Assembly: GCA_017619635.1 (NCBI GenBank)
Contig: JAFZRZ010000038.1
Location: forward strand, 1-64,000
DNA: 64,000 nucleotides
Direction of reading: 5' to 3'
Origin: Lachnospiraceae bacterium
Lineage (GTDB): Bacteria > Bacillota > Clostridia > Lachnospirales > Lachnospiraceae
Shown here: positions 26,437-33,753 of the stretch, piece after piece
Numbering within the stretch: position 1 is the first letter of the stretch
How the letters are laid out: each line of letters opens with the position of its first letter
Notes under the pieces: generated by a model
The model's database searches: none
Seen by the model: only the letters and a program-made list of their open reading frames with translations
What the model was told of the DNA's origin: nothing
Position numbers and translations under genes: made by a program

Positions 26437-27033
26437 TTATTTCTTTCTAAAGGTATAATCACATATTTTCCCACCGGTACCTATCTGCTGCGTATAGAGA
26501 AAATCCGCACAGGGCAGATCGCTGTAGAGAATATCATCCACCTTACAGAATACCGCTGTCATTTCAGGCATCCCGTATTTTTCAAATATCTGCTGAAAAA
26601 TGCATTTATGTGTGATCATTGTAAACTCATTTTTTTTGCACTTTGGAAATTCAACATCCCATCCATAGCCAAGAGTTTTCTTAAACTTTAAGGGCATGGT
26701 TATCTTAAGCATACGAACAAAAAAGCTGTGGCTGGCAAGTTTTTTCATTGACTTGATCTGCGGTTCTATGAACTTATACATAGCATCGGCCACATATTGC
26801 TGTGCTTCTTTTCTTGGCATTTTCTTATCTTCCAAAACCTGGATGATGGCAAGGGATGAAAGAAGGTTGCACATAAAACCGTAATTGTTGGGATCTGTGA
26901 ATTTGGAGTTTTCCTGAATGAGGACGTTCATTTTATCGATCAGAAGATCTCTGTCCTCTTCACTCCAATTTTGATACAGGTCTTTGAACCTGCTTTTTAA
27001 GATCATTTGCTGTGGTATATATTTCTTGCTCAT
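26437..27033 (-). CDS. L-2-amino-thiazoline-4-carboxylic acid hydrolase family protein
   Basis: About 198 aa. The C-terminal half carries the family pattern FEKYGMPEMTAVFCKVDDIL followed by LPCADFLYTQQIGTGGKICDYTF, as in ATC hydrolases that open the thiazoline ring on the route to cysteine. In Clostridia most members have no tested function. Start: ATG 27033 has AAGGAG 12 nt upstream; an ATG at 27057 lacks a ribosome site. It follows the antiporter gene closely and is probably co-transcribed. Confidence 0.8.
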   Translation of the reverse strand: MSKKYIPQQMILKSRFKDLYQNWSEEDRDLLIDKMNVLIQENSKFTDPNNYGFMCNLLSSLAIIQVLEDKKMPRKEAQQYVADAMYKFIEPQIKSMKKLASHSFFVRMLKITMPLKFKKTLGYGWDVEFPKCKKNEFTMITHKCIFQQIFEKYGMPEMTAVFCKVDDILYSDLPCADFLYTQQIGTGGKICDYTFRKK

Positions 27034-27070
27034 AAGTCTGCAGGTCTCCTTACTCATATGTGAGAGGAGA

Positions 27071-28576
27071 CTATTGTTTTTTCTTTGATTTTTCAGATTT
27101 CTTTTTCTTGTCTTTCTTAGCTTTATTCTTTTTCTTCTTTTCTAAGTTTATGGTACGCAGTTCATCGGGATCATACTGCCCCTTAAAGTATTCGAGAGCG
27201 GCTTCATCGTAGAACTTTTCTTCCATGTTCTCTATATCGCTAAGATCTGCCTGTGTCATATGAATGGCATTTGGAGTTTTATCATTTGATTGAGAAGGAG
27301 TATCGTTATCATCCTCCTGATGCTCATAATTACTCTTTGGATCTTCATCATCGTATGAACCGGATTTGAAGAGAGCAAATTTTGCTGCAGCCGGACCGAT
27401 AAGCTCATAGAGCACACTTGATGCAAGTATGATAGTAAGAAGAGCTTCTCCCATCTCTCCCTTTAAAGCTCTGGCACCGAGTTCGGCAAGACCGATCGCA
27501 ACACCGGCCTGAGGGATCAGGGCAAAACCGAGGTATTTTTGAACTGAAGGTGCAGTATGCATCATCTTGCTTCCTGCAAAGCTTCCCAGAAATTTACCAA
27601 CGATCCTGATAAAGAAATAACCTATTCCTATCCATATAAGAGGCAGGGTTCCGAACGATCCTTTGCTGAAAAGAGCACTTAAGTTAAACGATATACCTGA
27701 CCTTACAAAGAATAAAAGCAATATCGGAGGGTTAAAGTAATTGAGTTGTTTAAAGAGCTTATCATCATCAGTCATGTTTATATATACAGAACCCATTGCC
27801 ATACAGCCAAGCAGGGGGGAAGTCCCGAGTATTGAGGCTATTCCGCAAAACGAGAACAGCATCGCTATAGCTATTATGAGTCTGTTATCAGTGCTGTGCC
27901 TGTGACGCATGAAAAGTACGATGAACCATCCGAATATCCCTCCAAGGATCAGGACACCTATATTTGTAAAAAACGGTATGAGACTTCCAGATAAGCTTAT
28001 ACTGCTACCTGCAAGATGTGATGTGGCAATGGATATCGCGACACTGTAAGCGATAAGACCCACTATATCATCAAGTGCGACAACCTGAAGAAGTATGTCG
28101 ACAAATTCTCCTTTTGCCTTTGTCTGTCTTATGGTCATCATGGTTGATGCAGGCGCTGTGGCAGCAGCCAGTGCGGCTAGCACCGTGGAGAATGCCAGCG
28201 GAAGCTTAAATATATAAAGACAGAGTAATAAAACCAGTAAAGTTGACATCAGAGCTTCCAGCAGAGTTATGATGAACACTTTAACACCGCTCTTTTTTAG
28301 AGTATCAAGTCTGAAGAATTCACCGATACCGAAAGCAATGAATGCGAGCGCTATATCAGGCAGAAAAGCCGTGGCGCTTATAAATCTGTCAGAGACAAGA
28401 TTAAGAACATACGGACCGATAAGGATTCCCGCAACTATATAAGCCGTCACATTGGGCAGCTTAAGCTTTTTGGTTATCCTTGTCACAAGGAATCCCGTAA
28501 GCAGCATTATTGAAATTGAAAGGATATCTTCCGGTACATTCGACCCGGATGCAAATCTCTCATAAAATGCCGTCAT
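27071..28576 (-). CDS. CPA2-type cation:proton antiporter
   Basis: About 501 aa. Twelve or so membrane helices (residues about 15-400) with the Na+/H+ exchanger pattern, including VTAYIVAGILIGPYVL, the ALAAATAPASTMM stretch and the charged VALDDIVGLIAYS segment that carries the ion-translocating Asp pair. A cytosolic acidic/hydrophilic region follows, then a striking Lys-rich tail (KKKKNKAKKDKKKKSEKS). There is no RCK/TrkA-N domain. ATG 28576 has GGAG upstream; the longer start at 28618 overlaps a likely promoter. It is the first gene of the leftward run. Confidence 0.88.
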   Translation of the reverse strand: MTAFYERFASGSNVPEDILSISIMLLTGFLVTRITKKLKLPNVTAYIVAGILIGPYVLNLVSDRFISATAFLPDIALAFIAFGIGEFFRLDTLKKSGVKVFIITLLEALMSTLLVLLLCLYIFKLPLAFSTVLAALAAATAPASTMMTIRQTKAKGEFVDILLQVVALDDIVGLIAYSVAISIATSHLAGSSISLSGSLIPFFTNIGVLILGGIFGWFIVLFMRHRHSTDNRLIIAIAMLFSFCGIASILGTSPLLGCMAMGSVYINMTDDDKLFKQLNYFNPPILLLFFVRSGISFNLSALFSKGSFGTLPLIWIGIGYFFIRIVGKFLGSFAGSKMMHTAPSVQKYLGFALIPQAGVAIGLAELGARALKGEMGEALLTIILASSVLYELIGPAAAKFALFKSGSYDDEDPKSNYEHQEDDNDTPSQSNDKTPNAIHMTQADLSDIENMEEKFYDEAALEYFKGQYDPDELRTINLEKKKKNKAKKDKKKKSEKSKKKQ

Positions 28577-28637
28577 ACATGCTTTATCTCCATATCTGTT
28601 ATGACTATATAATACCATATTTTACCGTTGTATATGC

Positions 28638-28643
28638 TATAAT
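28638..28643 (+). promoter_or_regulatory. Extended -10 promoter of the TPR gene
   Basis: TGCTATAAT (TG at 28635-28636, TATAAT 28638-28643) lies 22 nt before ATG 28666. No good -35 is visible, as expected for an extended -10 promoter. A divergent TGGTATTAT on the minus strand nearby may serve the antiporter. Confidence 0.6.
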
Positions 28644-28665
28644 CGGAAAGAAAGGACAGACAGAT

Positions 28666-29406
28666 ATGGGAATAGATGTTACACGTTTCATAAACAAACT
28701 GGATGATCATCTGGCACGTAATGATATGAAGGGTGCGAAAGAGTGTCTTTCATTTTGGGAGAGTGAAGCCAGAAGAGTGGGTGATGACAGAGGACTTCTT
28801 ACAGTACTTAATGAATCTGTCGGTTTTTTCAGGCGTGCATCAAAAAAAGACAGGGCTCTTAACTATATGGAAGAATGCCTTTCACTGATTGATAAACTGG
28901 GACTTTCTGAAAGTATATCGGGAGCGACCGTTTTTATAAACTCGGCTACAACAATGTCTTTTTTCGGGCAGGAAGAGGAGGCATTAAAGTTATATGACAG
29001 GGCTGCTTTATGTTTTGTAAAAGCCGGTATGACAGAGTCTTATGAATATGCTTCACTGCTCAACAATAAGGCGGCAACACTGTACGGACTGCTAAGATAT
29101 GATGAAGCAAAGAAAGACTGGCTTGAGGCTATAGATATATTAAAGAAGACAGGCTTCCATGACGGTGAGATAGCGATATCTCTTTTGATGCTCGCACACC
29201 TTACTTTTGACAGTGACGATACAGCTTATGAAAAGGTTGAGTCCTTACTGGATGAGGCATGGGAATATTTAAACTCAGATAACCAGCCAAAGGATAAAAG
29301 ATATGCAGAGGTACTCAGAAAATGCGTTCCATCGTTTGAATACTTTAAACGGCCGATGGAAGCAAACGCATTAAGAGAGGTTATAAAGGAGATATCATTT
29401 TCATGA
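28666..29406 (+). CDS. Stand-alone TPR protein
   Basis: Protein of 246 aa composed almost entirely of helical TPR-like repeats (for example SLLNNKAATLYGLLRYDEA and EALKLYDRAALCFVKAG). No signal peptide, so a cytosolic scaffold. GAAAGGACAG precedes ATG 28666. It resembles the N-terminal TPR half of the large protein at 55657: both contain a LLxxLNExxGFxR block followed by a similar repeat order, so they look like paralogues. Its partner is unknown. pncA and nadE follow, with a separate promoter. Confidence 0.85.
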   Translation: MGIDVTRFINKLDDHLARNDMKGAKECLSFWESEARRVGDDRGLLTVLNESVGFFRRASKKDRALNYMEECLSLIDKLGLSESISGATVFINSATTMSFFGQEEEALKLYDRAALCFVKAGMTESYEYASLLNNKAATLYGLLRYDEAKKDWLEAIDILKKTGFHDGEIAISLLMLAHLTFDSDDTAYEKVESLLDEAWEYLNSDNQPKDKRYAEVLRKCVPSFEYFKRPMEANALREVIKEISFS

Positions 29407-29426
29407 GTTTTTCTCTGTGATAAAAT
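29398..29426 (+). promoter_or_regulatory. Promoter of pncA-nadE
   Basis: TTTTCA (29398-29403), 17 nt, TAAAAT (29421-29426) with an extended -10 TG (TGATAAAAT). The -35 overlaps the end of the TPR gene. Confidence 0.5.
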
Positions 29427-29464
29427 GTTAAATCATACATACAAAACGAAAGGACGGATGAAAG

Positions 29465-29980
29465 ATGAAGATACTTGTAGTTGTTGATATGCAAAACGAT
29501 TTTATAGATGCGGCACTTGGCACCAAAGAAGCACAGGCGATAGTTGAGAATGTAAAGAAAAAGATAGAAGGTTTTGACGGAAAGAAGATATTTACAAGAG
29601 ATACACATAAACCTGAATACCTAAATACCCTCGAGGGAAAGAATCTTCCGGTTGAGCATTGTATAGAAGGAAGTGACGGCTGGCAGATTTCTAAAGTTTT
29701 ACCTGTATCGGATGATGACAAGATAATAAACAAGCCTACTTTCGGATCCAAGGAACTTGGTTTATACCTGGAAGAACTTGCAAAGGAAAACACGATAGAT
29801 GAGATAGAAGTCATAGGTCTTTGCACGGATATATGTGTTATATCAAACGCACTTCTTATCAAGGCATTTTTACCTGAGATACCCGTAACTGTTGATTCAT
29901 CATGCTGCGCGGGAGTAACACCAAAGAGTCATGAGACGGCACTTGAAGCTATGAAGATGTGCCAGATTAATATCATATAA
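29465..29980 (+). CDS. pncA: Nicotinamidase-like cysteine hydrolase
   Basis: Protein of 171 aa of the isochorismatase-like fold. Catalytic Asp8 (VVVDMQNDF), the Lys in IINKPTFGS and nucleophile Cys124 (GLCTDICV) are present, as is the metal-binding DTH motif (RDTHKPEYL) found in nicotinamidases. Expected reaction: nicotinamide to nicotinate plus ammonia. nadE follows after 18 nt, which strongly supports an NAD-salvage role. Another cysteine hydrolase of the same fold cannot be excluded by eye. Confidence 0.87.
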   Translation: MKILVVVDMQNDFIDAALGTKEAQAIVENVKKKIEGFDGKKIFTRDTHKPEYLNTLEGKNLPVEHCIEGSDGWQISKVLPVSDDDKIINKPTFGSKELGLYLEELAKENTIDEIEVIGLCTDICVISNALLIKAFLPEIPVTVDSSCCAGVTPKSHETALEAMKMCQINII

Positions 29981-29998
29981 GAATGAGGGAGGTCAGCT

Positions 29999-30748
29999 AT
30001 GTTTGATGCTAAGAAAGTTAAAGATGAATGCGTAGCATGGATAAGGAAGTTTTTTGAGGAAAACGGTCCCGGATGTAATGCCGTTTTGGGAATAAGCGGA
30101 GGAAAGGACAGTTCCGTCGTGGCAGCACTTTGTGTTGAAGCTTTAGGTAAAGACAGGGTTGTAGGTGTTTTGATGCCGTGCGGGGACCAGCCTGACATAG
30201 ATATGTCCTATCTTTTAGTCAATCATCTGGGTATAAAGCATTATGTGGTAAATATACAGGATGCAGTCGAAGGTCTTAAAGGCGCTATCCCCTCAGAACT
30301 TGAACTTACAAGTCAGACGATCATAAACCTTTCACCTAGAATACGTATGGCTACGGTATATGCCGTATCACAAAGCTGTAACGGACGAGTTGCGAATACA
30401 TGTAACCTTTCTGAGGACTGGGTGGGTTATTCAACAAGATATGGTGACGCAGCAGGAGATTTCAGTCCGCTTGCTCATCTTACCGTACAGGAAGTAAAGG
30501 CTATCGGAAGAGAACTTAACCTTCCGGAAGAACTGATAGAAAAGGTTCCTTCAGACGGACTCTGTGGAAAAACTGATGAGGATAATCTCGGATTTACCTA
30601 TGCAGAGCTTGACAGATATATCAGAGAGGGTGTCATAGACGATCTTGATCATAAGGCTTTGATAGACAGAAAGCATAAGATGAATCTGTTCAAACTTCAG
30701 ATGATGCCGGGATTTGATCCCGGAATAGAAGAAAAAGCAGGGCGATAA
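29999..30748 (+). CDS. nadE: NH3-dependent NAD+ synthetase
   Basis: Protein of 249 aa, the length of the ammonia-dependent form without a glutaminase domain. The N-type ATP pyrophosphatase loop GISGGKDSSV lies at about 31-40, and the family strings NLSPRIRMATVYA, NTCNLSEDWVGY and VPSDGLCGKTDEDNLGF are all present. It forms NAD from nicotinate adenine dinucleotide. GGGAGGTCAGCT precedes the ATG. It directly follows pncA and is followed after 2 nt by a response regulator gene, so read-through transcription is likely. Confidence 0.95.
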   Translation: MFDAKKVKDECVAWIRKFFEENGPGCNAVLGISGGKDSSVVAALCVEALGKDRVVGVLMPCGDQPDIDMSYLLVNHLGIKHYVVNIQDAVEGLKGAIPSELELTSQTIINLSPRIRMATVYAVSQSCNGRVANTCNLSEDWVGYSTRYGDAAGDFSPLAHLTVQEVKAIGRELNLPEELIEKVPSDGLCGKTDEDNLGFTYAELDRYIREGVIDDLDHKALIDRKHKMNLFKLQMMPGFDPGIEEKAGR

Positions 30749-30750
30749 GT

Positions 30751-31509
30751 ATGGAAGATATCAAGTACAGTGTTTTGATGATAGATGATGATGAGGTCAT
30801 AGCTCAGTCTACGGCAGAGTACTTCAACATGTTTGATGTGAAGACGGCATATGTTACAGGTTATGATGAGGCTGTCTCATTCCTTGAAGTTAACACAGTA
30901 TCTCTTCTTTTGCTTGATATCAATCTCGGTGAAAGATCGGGCTTTGATCTTTGCAAGAAGGTAAGAGAAAACTATGACATGCCAATCCTGTTTATCAGTG
31001 CAAGGACCAGTGATGATGATGTACTGATCGCTCTTAACATAGGCGGAGATGATTACATTAAAAAGCCTTATACATTAAGTATCCTGCTAGCAAAGGTAAA
31101 GACCATTCTTTCCAGATACGAAAAGGCAAAGGAGATGGCACGTGCATCAAATAAGGATGATTCCGGTGAACAGGAATCAGGTATAACAGAGGGCGATATC
31201 ATAAAGCTTACGGATAAGATATGCCTTGATACAGGGACCCATAAGCTTAAAAGTGAGAATGAACAGATAAGCTTAAAGGCAATGGAGTACAAGCTGCTTT
31301 TCTATCTTATCCTAAACTGCGGAAGAGTAGTTACCAAGGATGAGCTCTTAAAGAATGTATGGGATGATGAATTCATCGGAGAAGGCACCCTTGCGGTCCA
31401 TATCAGGCATTTAAGAGAAAAGATAGAGGATGATCCCAAAGAGCCAAAGGTCATAAAGACTATCTGGGGAGTCGGATATATAATAGAAAGCTATGAAAAA
31501 CTACAGTAG
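30751..31509 (+). CDS. OmpR-type response regulator of the second FtsX-type ABC locus
   Basis: Protein of 252 aa. Receiver with MIDDDE and phospho-acceptor Asp near 55 (LLLLDINLGERSG), Ser in LFISARTSDD and Lys in YIKKPYT. An acidic linker of about 30 residues leads to a winged-helix domain (AVHIRHLREKIEDD). It overlaps the kinase gene by 17 nt. The tandem 11-bp repeats at 32808-32829, just in front of the ABC genes, are a likely binding site for this protein. Confidence 0.93.
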   Translation: MEDIKYSVLMIDDDEVIAQSTAEYFNMFDVKTAYVTGYDEAVSFLEVNTVSLLLLDINLGERSGFDLCKKVRENYDMPILFISARTSDDDVLIALNIGGDDYIKKPYTLSILLAKVKTILSRYEKAKEMARASNKDDSGEQESGITEGDIIKLTDKICLDTGTHKLKSENEQISLKAMEYKLLFYLILNCGRVVTKDELLKNVWDDEFIGEGTLAVHIRHLREKIEDDPKEPKVIKTIWGVGYIIESYEKLQ

Positions 31510-32809
31510 GTTTGTCATCGTACTCTTTGTCTTATACTTTACCGCTGTGATCATAGTAGCGGTAGTAACAGGTAAAAAGGGTTACGAGACAAACTCAAGA
31601 GATGAAGATGTATTAAAACTGAATGACATTGCAAGAGATGTCGAAGATAACTGGTATGATCTTAACGCACTCGACAGTACCGATTACGGCGTTGTCTTTA
31701 CGGTAATAGATTTAAATAATGAAATTCTCTATGAAACGAATCTGTCGGATGAAAGAATCGAAACCGTCTCTGTTGAGAATGCGATAAAGAACCGCTATCC
31801 GTATGCATGCCTTACCGTTAATGAAAAATCGGTCGGATACATTATCATGGCAGATGACGGACTCGGATTTTTTAAACTTATCAGGTTAAGACTTATCATC
31901 GGTCTTTTGATCCTGGGCCTGTGTCTGTTTTTTCTTACGTTTTTATACGGAAGATATATTGATAAGAGCATAATCACTCCTTTTAAAAACATGAAGAGCT
32001 TTGCGGGCAAGATAGCAGAAGGCAATCTTGACGAACCCCTCATGATGGATAAGGGAAACATGTTCGGGGCATTCAGCGAGAGCTTCGATATAATGAGGGA
32101 GGAACTTTCCGAATCAAGAAAAAGAGAGATAGCCCTTCAAAAGAAGGAAAGAGAGCTCGTGGCATCATTAAGCCATGACTTAAAGACTCCCATAACAGGG
32201 ATAAAACTTACTACCGAGCTTTTAAAGGCAAAGCTTGAAGCGGCAGATGAAAAGAACGAAAACACAGGGGATATTAAAGAGAAGCTTGACAACATATATA
32301 AAAAAGCAGACCAGATAGATGTTTTAGTCAGCGACCTTTTCTCATCAGTACTCGATGATCTTGGTGAATTCAAGGTAAGCTTGAGTGATGAAGAAACAAA
32401 GGTGCTTTCAGACATCGTTAAAAAGTATGACGATAAAAACCTTGTCGTATCATCACCTATACCGGATGTTCTTATACGCATAGATTTAAGGCGAATGAGC
32501 CAGGTTATTGGAAACATCATTTCTAATTCATATAAGTATGCAGGGACGAGGATCGATATCGATTACAGGATAGAAGAAGAATTTTTGCAGATGCGCATAC
32601 ACGATCACGGACCGGGAGTTCCCGAAGATGAACTGAGTTTAATCGCTAACAAGTTCTATCGCGGCAGGGACTGGGAAAAGAGTTCAAAAGACGGAAGCGG
32701 ACTTGGACTGTATATAGCAAAGATGTTAATGGAAAAGATGAACGGAGAGATGCTTCCCGAGAGTAATGGGGACGGACTTATCATCACACTGCTCATTCCT
32801 CTCTGTTAA
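31493..32809 (+). CDS. HAMP-type sensor histidine kinase
   Basis: Protein of 438 aa. Helix near 5-25, external domain of about 100 residues, second helix near 128-150, HAMP region, HisKA with LVASLSHDLKTPITG (phospho-His near 228), HATPase N-box IGNIISNSYKYAG, G1 DHGPGVP and G2 GSGLGLYIA. It overlaps the regulator gene and is followed, without a terminator, by the ABC transporter genes. The external domain is probably the sensor; the ligand is unknown. Confidence 0.92.
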   Translation: MKNYSRFVIVLFVLYFTAVIIVAVVTGKKGYETNSRDEDVLKLNDIARDVEDNWYDLNALDSTDYGVVFTVIDLNNEILYETNLSDERIETVSVENAIKNRYPYACLTVNEKSVGYIIMADDGLGFFKLIRLRLIIGLLILGLCLFFLTFLYGRYIDKSIITPFKNMKSFAGKIAEGNLDEPLMMDKGNMFGAFSESFDIMREELSESRKREIALQKKERELVASLSHDLKTPITGIKLTTELLKAKLEAADEKNENTGDIKEKLDNIYKKADQIDVLVSDLFSSVLDDLGEFKVSLSDEETKVLSDIVKKYDDKNLVVSSPIPDVLIRIDLRRMSQVIGNIISNSYKYAGTRIDIDYRIEEEFLQMRIHDHGPGVPEDELSLIANKFYRGRDWEKSSKDGSGLGLYIAKMLMEKMNGEMLPESNGDGLIITLLIPLC

Positions 32810-32829
32810 GAATTTGATAAGAATTTAAT
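32808..32829 (+). promoter_or_regulatory. Tandem 11-bp direct repeat, probable response-regulator site
   Basis: AAGAATTTGAT (32808-32818) is followed immediately by AAGAATTTAAT (32819-32829), one mismatch in eleven. Head-to-tail repeats at one helical turn are the usual binding pattern of OmpR/PhoB-type regulators. The site begins on the last bases of the kinase gene and lies upstream of a possible -10 (TATACT, 32865-32870) that lacks a good -35. Confidence 0.55.
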
Positions 32830-32853
32830 AATACTTCGACAAGGAAGTATCAA

Positions 32854-32920
32854 AAGAAACCATATATACTGATTTCATAAGATGACAGATTATGAAAGGA
32901 AGTAGTATATATGGTTTCTT
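32854..32920 (+). repeat. 17-bp inverted repeat enclosing the ABC gene start
   Basis: The arms 32854-32870 (AAGAAACCATATATACT) and 32904-32920 (AGTATATATGGTTTCTT) are perfectly complementary. A second inverted repeat inside, TTTCATAA (32873-32880) and TTATGAAA (32890-32897), stacks below it. The ATG (32911-32913) lies in the outer stem and the ribosome site GGAAG (32898-32902) in the internal bulge. A smaller hairpin ATACTTC/GAAGTAT (32831-32850) precedes it. Confidence 0.8.
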
Positions 32921-33672
32921 CTATTTTGCAAACAGAAAAGCTCTGTAAATCATTTTCAAACGGCGGAATGCAGCAGCATGTGATAAAGAATTTAGATATG
33001 GAGATAAGAAAGGGAGACTTCACGGTCATCATGGGAGCATCGGGTTCCGGAAAGTCAACTCTTCTCTATGCTCTTTCGGGAATGGATAAGCCTACGATGG
33101 GAAAGGTTAAGTTTGACGGGAGAGAGATCCAAAATCTTTCCAATGACGAGCTGGCAGTCTTTAGAAGAGGCAACTGCGGATTTGTTTTCCAGAGTGTATA
33201 TCTTTTAGAGAATCAGACGGTTTTAGATAACGTCTTAACAGGCGCTCTTATAGTTCAGAAAAATTCACCTGAGCTTGTTAGCAAAGCCAAGGACCTTTTA
33301 AGAAAGGTAGGACTTAGCGATGAGGATATGAAGAAATATCCAAACCAGTTATCGGGAGGAGAGGCTCAGCGAGTAGGTATAGTAAGAGCGATAATAAACG
33401 ATCCCACAATTCTTTTTGCGGATGAGCCTACAGGACAGCTAAATTCGGCTTCAAGCAAGGATGTACTTGACATATTTTCTGATATCCATAAAAACGGCCA
33501 GTCGATAGTGATGGTAACGCATGATCTTAAGACAGCGCTAAGAGCAACGAGAGTTATATTCTTACGTGACGGAGGAATAGTCGGGGAGTATGAGATGCCC
33601 GTCTACGGAACTGATGATATAAAGCAGCGAAGGAGCGATCTTCAGAAGTTTTTAGACGAGATGGGATGGTAG
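32911..33672 (+). CDS. ABC ATPase of LolD/BceA type
   Basis: Protein of 253 aa. Walker A GASGSGKST near 48-56, Q-loop FVFQSVYLLENQ, signature LSGGEAQRVGIVRA, Walker B ILFADEPTGQLN and H-loop VTHDLK. AAAGGAAG precedes the ATG, but both lie in a long inverted repeat (32854-32920). It pairs with the FtsX-type permease at 33754. Its place after a two-component system recalls Bce-type peptide-resistance modules, though the kinase here has an external domain, unlike BceS. Confidence 0.92.
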   Translation: MVSSILQTEKLCKSFSNGGMQQHVIKNLDMEIRKGDFTVIMGASGSGKSTLLYALSGMDKPTMGKVKFDGREIQNLSNDELAVFRRGNCGFVFQSVYLLENQTVLDNVLTGALIVQKNSPELVSKAKDLLRKVGLSDEDMKKYPNQLSGGEAQRVGIVRAIINDPTILFADEPTGQLNSASSKDVLDIFSDIHKNGQSIVMVTHDLKTALRATRVIFLRDGGIVGEYEMPVYGTDDIKQRRSDLQKFLDEMGW

Positions 33673-33676
33673 AAGC

Positions 33677-33733
33677 GCAGAAAAAGATTTCTGCAATTAG
33701 CCTCAGTCACGAAGACGAAAAATAAGCTGAGGC
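33677..33733 (+). repeat. Two hairpins between ATPase and permease genes
   Basis: GCAGAAA/TTTCTGC (33677-33683, 33688-33694, 4-nt loop) and GCCTCAG/CTGAGGC (33700-33706, 33727-33733) fill the 81-nt gap. There is no T-run, so these are more likely RNA-processing or stability elements than terminators. Confidence 0.6.
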
Positions 33734-33753
33734 AGGGTTTAGAGGTAAATGTA

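Noticed and set aside
32854-32920. Reading the long inverted repeat as an intrinsic terminator or insertion-sequence end
   Set aside because: No T-run follows, the repeat contains a start codon and ribosome site of an intact gene, and there is no transposase or target duplication.
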